11,594 nt of DNA from Flavobacterium psychrophilum (GTDB lineage: Bacteria; Bacteroidota; Bacteroidia; Flavobacteriales; Flavobacteriaceae): assembly GCA_022730285.1 (NCBI GenBank), contig DZCQ01000010.1, positions 61,781 to 73,374 of the forward strand. Direction: 5' to 3'. The stretch's first letter is position 1, and each line of letters begins with the position of its first letter. This document shows positions 6,556-11,594 of the stretch, piece after piece. Position numbers and translations under genes: made by a program. The notes below the pieces were generated by a model. That model was not told where the DNA came from. It was given only the letters and a program-made list of their open reading frames with translations, and made no database searches.

Positions 6556-7881
6556 ATGAAAAAAATAATTTACATATTTCTAATTTTCTTTTTGCAAAGC
6601 AATACTAATTTAGTGTTGGCACAAAAGCAGACAGAAAAAGAAGCTTTGGAAGAGGAGGAGTTTACAAATTATTTCTACGAATCTTTAACGCAAAAAGGAA
6701 TTGAAAACTATGATAAAGCAATTGTTTTATTAGAAAAATGTTTGGAACTACAACCAAATAATGCCGTTGTTTATCATGAAATTGGTAAAAATTATTTCTT
6801 TTTAAAAGATTATTCAAATGCAACACAATTTTTTCAGAAAGCTACACAATTAGAAACGGAAAATAAATGGCTTTGGATAGATTTGTATGAAACATATTAT
6901 ACAACCAAAGATTATAACCAAGCAATAGCCATTGCTCAGAAAATAATACCACTAGACAATAATTACAAAAATGATTTGCTCTCCTTGTACATGCAAATCA
7001 AGGAGTATGATAAAGCACTTGTTTTAATAAATCAATTAAACGAAACGGAAGGAAATTCTACTATTAGAGAGAACTACAAATCAGAAATTCTTGCACAGAA
7101 ATACCCTAAAAGTATAGAAAAAAACGAACTAGAAATTGCTATTAAAAACAATCCATTGATAGAAGAAAACTATTTATTGCTAATAGAATTATATTCTAAA
7201 AACAATCAGGAAGAAAAATCAAAACAATGGACTTTAGAATTAGAAAAAAACATACCTAATTCGCCCTGGGCACAAGTTTTTTTATTTAAACGCCACCTAT
7301 CTAATTCAGATGGGAATAGTGCTGAGAAATCAATGGAAATAGCCCTTAATAGCGAAAAGATAAATAATGCTGTGAAATTTAAAATGCTTAACGAATTTTT
7401 AATTTTTGCGTCTAACAATCCTAGTTTTGAAAATTCTGTACCTAAATTTATTTCCTATTTTGAAAAAAACAATCAATTTGACATTTACCAAGAAGTGGGC
7501 GTATTTTATTACAAAAAGAAAAAGTGGGATCTAGCAATTATAAATCTAGAAAAAGCTACTAATTTAGAGCTTTCTGGGAATATCTTTTTGCTTTCTGCTT
7601 ATGAAAATTTGCAAAACTTTACAAAACTTTTAACAAAAGCAACTAGCTTATTAGAGGAGTTTCCTAATCAACCAGAATATTATTTGTTTGCAGGAAAAGT
7701 AGCAAAACAACTAAATGATAATGCAAAAGCTATCATATTATTAGAAACAGGTTTGGATTATACGGTTGCCAATAAAGATTTAGAAATAGCATTTTTAAAT
7801 CAGCTCATCGAAGTATCTAAACTAATGGGCAACTTGACTATGAATAATAAGTATTTAGAAAAGATTAAAAATTTAAAATAA
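6556..7881 (+). CDS. Secreted tetratricopeptide-repeat protein
   Basis: 441 residues. A signal peptide (1-22) ends in LVLA before Gln, a flavobacterial signal peptidase I pattern with no lipobox Cys, so the protein is predicted to be periplasmic. An acidic linker (24-36) leads into TPR units: about 38-70 (IENYDKAIVLLEKCLELQP), 71-104 (GKNYFFLKDYSNATQFFQKA), 105-137 and 139-165. Weaker helical repeats fill the middle, and recognisable units return at about 310-345 (YYKKKKWDLAIINLEKATNL) and 370-400. TPR arrays bind other proteins; no enzyme domain is visible. The gene lies 28 bases after the nucleotidyltransferase and one base before the DUF4292 lipoprotein, so it is very likely translated from the same mRNA as the two envelope proteins that follow. 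The partner is unknown. Confidence 0.9.
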   Translation: MKKIIYIFLIFFLQSNTNLVLAQKQTEKEALEEEEFTNYFYESLTQKGIENYDKAIVLLEKCLELQPNNAVVYHEIGKNYFFLKDYSNATQFFQKATQLETENKWLWIDLYETYYTTKDYNQAIAIAQKIIPLDNNYKNDLLSLYMQIKEYDKALVLINQLNETEGNSTIRENYKSEILAQKYPKSIEKNELEIAIKNNPLIEENYLLLIELYSKNNQEEKSKQWTLELEKNIPNSPWAQVFLFKRHLSNSDGNSAEKSMEIALNSEKINNAVKFKMLNEFLIFASNNPSFENSVPKFISYFEKNNQFDIYQEVGVFYYKKKKWDLAIINLEKATNLELSGNIFLLSAYENLQNFTKLLTKATSLLEEFPNQPEYYLFAGKVAKQLNDNAKAIILLETGLDYTVANKDLEIAFLNQLIEVSKLMGNLTMNNKYLEKIKNLK

Positions 7882-7882
7882 A

Positions 7883-8665
7883 ATGTTCAAAAAAATATTC
7901 CTATTCCTGTTATTGAGTTTGACCCTTTTTTCCTGTAAGGTTAAGCAAAAAGAAGTAGCTCCAATTGCAAACAATAATTTAGAAGCCACAACTGTATCGA
8001 ACATCATTAAAAATCATGAAAGCATTAATAGAAACTTCAAAACAGTATTTATTAAAGCAAATGTCGATTATTCTAGTGCTAAACAAAATTTAAGTTTAGT
8101 AGCGGATATCCGAATTAAAAAAAATGAAATAATATTAATAAGCATTAAAATTCTTGGAATTACAATGGCAAAAGCACTTATAACACCAGAAAAAGTGCAA
8201 TATTATGAAAAAATAAATGGGAAGTACTTTGAAGGAGATTACAAAATACTAAGCAACTGGCTAGGAACAGATTTAGATTTTCAAAAAGTGCAAAACATTT
8301 TATTAGGACAAGCCATAGATAATCTGTCAAAATCAGAATATGTACTAACCATGGAGGATAACAATCCTAAATTATCTGAAGTAACAGTACAAAACACAAG
8401 TAAATATTATATTTTTGACCTATCAACTTTCGGTTTGAAAAAACAAGAAATATATCAAAAATCTCCCGAAAGACAAATTACCGTTAATTATGCCAACTAT
8501 AAGTTATATCCAGAAAGCACAATTCCAGGAGAACTTCTTATTTTTGCAAAACAAAACAATGAAATTACAACCATTGAAATTCAATACAAAAATGCTACTT
8601 TTAATGAAGAGCTAACATTTCCGTATAGTGTGCCAGGTGGATTTGAATCAATTACAATTAATTAA
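7883..8665 (+). CDS. DUF4292 lipoprotein, LolA/LolB-like fold likely
   Basis: 260 residues. A lipoprotein signal ends in LFSC with the lipidated Cys at 18, followed by basic residues. The mature part shows the DUF4292 pattern: an Asn/Ile-rich helix (about 38-48), long beta strands (54-100) with IRIKKNEIILISIKILGIT, then VQYYEKINGKYFEGDYK (105-121) and LGTDLDFQKVQNILLGQ (127-143). This alternation of curved sheet and covering helices resembles the LolA/LolB lipoprotein carriers. From family knowledge it is an outer-membrane lipoprotein of Bacteroidota; action as the LolB-type receptor is a hypothesis, not established by this sequence. The ATG is one base after the TPR stop codon, and the EnvC-like gene starts seven bases after its own stop, so the three are tightly coupled. 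Confidence 0.9.
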   Translation: MFKKIFLFLLLSLTLFSCKVKQKEVAPIANNNLEATTVSNIIKNHESINRNFKTVFIKANVDYSSAKQNLSLVADIRIKKNEIILISIKILGITMAKALITPEKVQYYEKINGKYFEGDYKILSNWLGTDLDFQKVQNILLGQAIDNLSKSEYVLTMEDNNPKLSEVTVQNTSKYYIFDLSTFGLKKQEIYQKSPERQITVNYANYKLYPESTIPGELLIFAKQNNEITTIEIQYKNATFNEELTFPYSVPGGFESITIN

Positions 8666-8672
8666 AAAAAAC

Positions 8673-9887
8673 ATGGTAAAATATCTTTTTTACACAATTT
8701 TACTCTTTCTTTCCTTACAATCTTGGAGTCAAGAGGAAGAGAAACAACAAAAGTTACAAATTCAGAAAGAACGTCTTCAAAAAGAAATTAAAGAAAAAGA
8801 AGACCTATTGCTTGTGGAGAAAAAGAAAGAAAAATCTGCTGTAAAAGTAGTGACAGAACAAAATGCGAAAATTAACTTGCAGCAAAAATTAATTAATACT
8901 ACTGTAAAACAAGCAAAAGTGCTAGGAAATAGTATGTATATTAATCAAATAAATGTAAATAAACTTAAAAAAGAATTAACAATACTTAAAGAAGATTATG
9001 CTAAAATGATTGTAAAATCTTACAAAAGTAGATCGGAACAAAGTAGAGCTATGTTTATATTATCGTCTAGTAATTTTTTACAAGCATACAAGCGAATACA
9101 ATATATGAAGCAGTATTCTAACTACAGAAAGCAACAAGGAGAAGAAATAAAGAAAAAAACAGCAGAATTAGAAAAATTTAACAACAAACTCTCTGTACAG
9201 AAGCAAGAAAAAGCAAACCTAATTGTAGAAAGTGAAAAAGAAAAACAAATACTTGAAAAAGACAAAAAGGAACAACAACGACTATTAAATGCTATTAAAA
9301 AAGACAAAGGAAAAATTATTGCCGAAATTAAAGCAAAACAAAGAGAAACAAAATCTATAGAAAGACAAATAAATAATTTAATTAAAAAAGCCATTATTGC
9401 TGCCAATAAAAAAGCTGGAAACACAACTAATACAGCAACATTTGTATTAACTCCAGAAGCAAAAGTACTAGCCAACGACTTTAAAAATAATAGAGGAAAA
9501 TTACCGTGGCCTGTAGAAAAAGGGTTGCTTACTAAAAAATATGGAAAACAACCACACCCATTAGAACCTTCTATCATGATTGAAAGTAGCGGAATAGAAA
9601 TATCTTCAGAAAAAGGAGCAAAGGCACGAAGTGTGTTTTCTGGAGAGGTAAGTGATGTGCAAATGGCACCAAATGGCACCGCAACCATCATGGTACGACA
9701 TGGAGATTATACTACAACCTATTCAAATATTGGAAAGATATTTGTACACAAAGGAGAAAAAGTAGATACAAAACAAGCATTAGGAGAAATTCATTATAAC
9801 CAAAGCACGAATAAAGCAATATTGAAATTTTTGATTTTTCAAAATACCACAAAATTAAATCCTCAAAGTTGGATAGTAAATATGTAA
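8673..9887 (+). CDS. EnvC-like murein hydrolase activator with degenerate LytM (M23) domain
   Basis: 404 residues from the ATG at 8673. A longer frame opens at 8628, but it would overlap the previous gene by 38 bases and place 15 residues ahead of an otherwise perfect signal peptide (MVKYLF to about SWSQ, residue 20). Next come long coiled coils rich in Lys, Glu and Gln (about 20-115 and 155-245), separated by the EnvC-type segment AMFILSSSNFLQAYKRIQYM (126-145). The LytM domain (about 277-404) has LPWPVEKGLLTKKYG and VRHGDYTTTYSNI. The zinc ligands appear lost: the HxGID site reads SSGIE (305-309), the YxH position reads YSN (352), and the HLHF site reads ILKF (383-386). EnvC-type activators lack catalysis and switch on amidases at cell separation, so this protein probably acts in the periplasm on an AmiA/B/C-like amidase. 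It is last in the operon. Confidence 0.9.
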   Translation: MVKYLFYTILLFLSLQSWSQEEEKQQKLQIQKERLQKEIKEKEDLLLVEKKKEKSAVKVVTEQNAKINLQQKLINTTVKQAKVLGNSMYINQINVNKLKKELTILKEDYAKMIVKSYKSRSEQSRAMFILSSSNFLQAYKRIQYMKQYSNYRKQQGEEIKKKTAELEKFNNKLSVQKQEKANLIVESEKEKQILEKDKKEQQRLLNAIKKDKGKIIAEIKAKQRETKSIERQINNLIKKAIIAANKKAGNTTNTATFVLTPEAKVLANDFKNNRGKLPWPVEKGLLTKKYGKQPHPLEPSIMIESSGIEISSEKGAKARSVFSGEVSDVQMAPNGTATIMVRHGDYTTTYSNIGKIFVHKGEKVDTKQALGEIHYNQSTNKAILKFLIFQNTTKLNPQSWIVNM

Positions 9888-9926
9888 GCAAGTCAAAAGT
9901 TGTAATGTCGTAAAGTCAAAAGGAGT
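9888..9926 (+). repeat. Degenerate 7-8 base repeat after the envC-like gene
   Basis: The 10-mer AAGTCAAAAG occurs twice (9890-9899 and 9913-9922). Between them the pattern AAGTT / ATGTCG continues, so the GT or GG steps fall at 9892, 9899, 9907, 9915 and 9922, spaced 7, 8, 8 and 7 bases. It resembles AAAGTCG-type intergenic heptamer runs that I recall from other Flavobacteriaceae genomes. It is directly after the stop codon; no function is known to me. Confidence 0.45.
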
Positions 9927-9958
9927 ATATGTAATAAAAAAAGATTTTTAACGAGCTG

Positions 9959-9980
9959 TTATTTGCTTATTGTCAAATAA
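9959..9980. repeat. Short inverted repeat in the convergent spacer
   Basis: TTATTTG (9959-9965) and CAAATAA (9974-9980) form a 7-bp stem with an 8-base loop. No T run follows on the plus strand (the next bases are A-rich). It may help end the upstream operon transcript, but it is AT-rich and weak. Confidence 0.3.
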
Positions 9981-10027
9981 AAAATATTTTCTAGTAGATT
10001 TTATTAAATTAAAAAAAACACGATATT

Positions 10028-10067
10028 ATTCTGTTTAATGTGATTTTTTAACCTATCTAAACAGAAT
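10028..10067. terminator. Inverted repeat between convergent genes, possible terminator
   Basis: ATTCTGTTTA (10028-10037) and TAAACAGAAT (10058-10067) are perfect 10-base inverted copies around a 20-base loop. The right arm ends one base before the DUF4407 stop codon. On the plus strand TTTTAATATT follows; on the minus strand a run of eight T comes after about nine bases. A two-way terminator for the envC-like operon and the DUF4407 gene is plausible, though the loop is long. Confidence 0.45.
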
Positions 10068-10068
10068 T

Positions 10069-11172
10069 TTAATATTCCCCTGCTTTGTATCTAGACGCAA
10101 AATTATTGCTTTTATGCTCTAGCACATCAGATGCGTTTTTGCGTTGCAAGTCATGCAGTTTCTTTTCTTCGGAGACATCTACATAAACTTTACTATGCAT
10201 CTTTGCATTTGTTTCTAATAGCAAATTACGCTGCTGTTTGTCTTGTGCAATATTCGATTTTAGGGCATCTTCTAAATCTTCTAATTTATAGTCGTATTCG
10301 CCTTTTGGGGATAATAATTTGGTAATGATTGGGGATAATTCGATTGCTAAAAAAAGCAACATAATAAACAAGGAAGGCAATAATGGCAATTTATTTAAAG
10401 CATTGATTCGAGCCATTAAACCATCAAAATTATCGATAATTGGTTGGCTTTCGGTTACTTTTTTATCCAAATTATCTTGTAATTTTTTGCTTTTAGTTTC
10501 ATTTTCAGCAATTTTTGTGGCGTTTGTCTTTTGCAGACTATCTAATTCTTTTTTGGCAAGATTGTGTTTTGCAATTTTTTCTCTAAAAACCGGACCTTTT
10601 CCTAGTTTTTTTGTTCCTGCTGTCCCTTCTGCTTCTGCAATATAGGTTTCGTAATAAGCGTTTACTTCTTTTTCTTTGTTAGAAATTTGCACTTTCAAGT
10701 TATCACTTTCGGATTTGTTTTTATCTAAATCCGATTGGAAATAATTAGAAATTTCCTTCTTATTTTTAATTGCCATTGCATTCTTTTCTTTCAAAAGCAC
10801 GGTGTTTATTTCTTTTTCAAAAATTTTAATTTCTAATGGTTTAGAAATGACAATCGCAATAATAATTGCCAAGATAATTCGAGGTGCTGCCTGTCCAAAT
10901 TCACTCCAAAAAACATTAGTTTTTCGAATGGTAGAAACTATAAATCGATCAAGATTAAAGATTAGCAATCCCCACACCAATCCAAACCCCATTGCGATAT
11001 ATGGATTATCAAAAACGGTAAAAAGTGCATAACTGCTGGCAATAAAAGCCATAACTGCCGTAAAAAAAACGGTTGCACCAATTCCTGTAAACTTGGTTTG
11101 CTCTCCTTCTGAGCAGGTTTCTAGTGTGTTTTTGTCGGCACCAGAACAGAGTATGAAAAATTGTTTAAGCAT
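10069..11172 (-). CDS. DUF4407 family membrane protein
   Basis: 367 residues. Hydrophobic helices lie at about 30-54, 58-76, 97-115 and 263-285. Between the third and fourth is a long charged, Lys/Glu/Asn-rich segment (about 118-250) likely to form a coiled coil. Family marks of DUF4407 are FNLDRFIVSTIRK (72-84), which follows the second helix, GKGPVFREK (191-199), and AIELSPIITKLLSPKGEYD (276-294) in and after the last helix. The C-terminal 80 residues are soluble and charged. The function of DUF4407 is not known. Its plan of a short membrane anchor with a large coiled-coil domain suggests a scaffold or sensor, which is inference. It is convergent with the envC-like gene and follows the NTF2-like gene on the same strand after 227 bases, so it probably has its own promoter. 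Confidence 0.9.
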   Translation of the reverse strand: MLKQFFILCSGADKNTLETCSEGEQTKFTGIGATVFFTAVMAFIASSYALFTVFDNPYIAMGFGLVWGLLIFNLDRFIVSTIRKTNVFWSEFGQAAPRIILAIIIAIVISKPLEIKIFEKEINTVLLKEKNAMAIKNKKEISNYFQSDLDKNKSESDNLKVQISNKEKEVNAYYETYIAEAEGTAGTKKLGKGPVFREKIAKHNLAKKELDSLQKTNATKIAENETKSKKLQDNLDKKVTESQPIIDNFDGLMARINALNKLPLLPSLFIMLLFLAIELSPIITKLLSPKGEYDYKLEDLEDALKSNIAQDKQQRNLLLETNAKMHSKVYVDVSEEKKLHDLQRKNASDVLEHKSNNFASRYKAGEY

Positions 11173-11214
11173 TTTTTATTTTATCATATATGGTTATTAG
11201 TACAAATGTTAAGC

Positions 11215-11245
11215 CAAAAGTTACAGAAAAGTTTTTTAAATGCAA
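11215..11245 (-). promoter_or_regulatory. Weak candidate promoter of the DUF4407 gene
   Basis: On the minus strand TTG (11245-11243) is followed after 20 bases by AACTTTTG (11222-11215), one mismatch from TAnnTTTG. This would give a leader of about 35 bases before the ATG at 11172. A second near-match, AACATTTG (11210-11203), lies nearer the gene but lacks a TTG at the right distance. Confidence 0.3.
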
Positions 11246-11316
11246 AATGTCCTGCCATTGACTATAACTTTTAGTATATGAAAGGTAAACGGTTTCTAAA
11301 CACGAAATTTTCAGTT

Positions 11317-11353
11317 AAACACAAAGCTTGACATGAGTCAAAAGCCTTGTTTT
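11317..11353 (-). repeat. Imperfect hairpin after the NTF2-like gene
   Basis: CAAAGCTTGAC (11322-11332) and GTCAAAAGCCTTG (11337-11349) pair around an ATGA loop with a 2-base bulge, and flanking A and T bases extend the stem. On the minus-strand RNA the one mismatch becomes a G-U pair, so the structure is better formed there, which fits the 3' end of the upstream NTF2-like transcript. No strong T run follows, so termination is uncertain. Confidence 0.4.
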
Positions 11354-11399
11354 GCTGACATTTCACTTATTTTTTATATACATTCTTAGCCACTGGATT

Positions 11400-11594
11400 T
11401 TAGTTTTTTTCTCTGTTATTAGTTTTTTGAGTTGATGTTGTACAGTCAATTTTCCAATTATTTCCATACTTCTTGTAAATAGTGGTCCAAGCAAAATGAG
11501 TTTCACCTTTAATTTTTTTACCCATCTCGTCTTTATAAATGATTTTTACTATTTTATCTACTATGGTGTAGGCAAGTGTTCCATCTTCAGAAAA
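11400..11594 (-). CDS. NTF2/SnoaL-like protein, N-terminus outside window
   Basis: Only the last 64 codons and the TAA stop (11402-11400) are in the window; the frame is open to the edge. The visible part reads as the end of a cone-shaped alpha+beta NTF2-like domain: EDGTLAYTIVD (3-13 of the fragment), a strand with VKIIYKDEMG, HFAWTTIYKKYGNNWKID (33-50), where the Trp-Lys-Ile strand is the usual last core strand, then Cys and a short polar tail. DUF4440/SnoaL-type proteins of this kind are common in Flavobacteriaceae as small secreted or cytoplasmic proteins; ligand and activity are unknown. The family call is made from a fragment and is moderate; the reading frame itself is well supported by its composition. 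Confidence 0.7.
   Translation of the reverse strand, partial: FSEDGTLAYTIVDKIVKIIYKDEMGKKIKGETHFAWTTIYKKYGNNWKIDCTTSTQKTNNREKN

Noticed and set aside
8628..8672. Upstream ATG giving a 419-residue EnvC-like protein
   Set aside because: It overlaps the DUF4292 gene and would bury the signal peptide 15 residues inside; the ATG at 8673 fits the signal and the seven-base gap.
9122..9691. Open frame of 189 codons on the minus strand opposite the envC-like gene
   Set aside because: It is antisense to a well-supported coiled-coil and LytM coding region; its Phe/Leu/Ser-rich composition is what the complement of Lys/Glu-rich codons gives.
11328..11333. TTGACA on the plus strand as a sigma-70 -35 box
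   Set aside because: Bacteroidota use a different promoter consensus, no plus-strand gene follows, and the bases are part of the hairpin at 11317-11353.
1..11594. Search for mobile elements, CRISPR arrays, tRNA or rRNA genes, or a defence or secretion cluster
   Set aside because: No transposase, integrase, regular spaced repeats, cloverleaf or rRNA sequence, or defence gene was seen; gene content is core flavobacterial chromosome.

Overview
The window reads as ordinary chromosome of a member of the Bacteroidota, most likely Flavobacteriaceae. The grounds are visibly AT-rich DNA, starts without Shine-Dalgarno motifs, promoter-like TAnnTTTG elements, short N-terminal lipoprotein signals, a bS16 with a long acidic tail, and families typical of that group (DUF4292, DUF4407, a DUF6252-like lipoprotein). 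I see no phage, insertion sequence, CRISPR array, tRNA or rRNA. No stretch without a gene exceeds about 230 bases.

Layout. Positions 1-303 (minus) hold the start of an RRM RNA-binding protein, cut by the window edge, with a clear promoter upstream. Positions 426-1112 (minus) encode a lipoprotein in which a glycine-rich two-repeat module appears to interrupt a DUF6252-like domain. It is divergent from rpsP-rimM (1282-2350, plus), which has a short leader with a hairpin and a good intrinsic terminator. A GNAT acetyltransferase and a small unknown lipoprotein follow as a likely two-gene unit (2480-3419).

A six-gene plus-strand run occupies 3499-9887: a polysaccharide flippase with a TTG start, dUTPase (dut), a sugar-nucleotide pyrophosphorylase-like protein with a left-handed beta-helix tail, a secreted TPR protein, a DUF4292 lipoprotein with a probable LolA/LolB-like fold, and an EnvC-like murein hydrolase activator whose LytM domain has lost its zinc ligands. 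Apart from dut, the run is about the cell envelope: moving lipid-linked glycans, making activated sugars, outer-membrane lipoprotein or lipid handling, and control of peptidoglycan cleavage.

The last part is on the minus strand: a DUF4407 membrane protein (10069-11172), convergent with the envC-like gene, and the C-terminal 64 codons of an NTF2/SnoaL-like protein (11400-11594) that enters from outside the window. The spacer at 9888-10068 holds a degenerate 7-8 base repeat and inverted repeats.

Most of this is housekeeping sequence. I do not find a convincing undescribed system. The best leads are the inserted glycine-rich module in the lipoprotein at 426-1112, the rpsP leader hairpin, and the possible lipoprotein-transport role of the DUF4292 protein.
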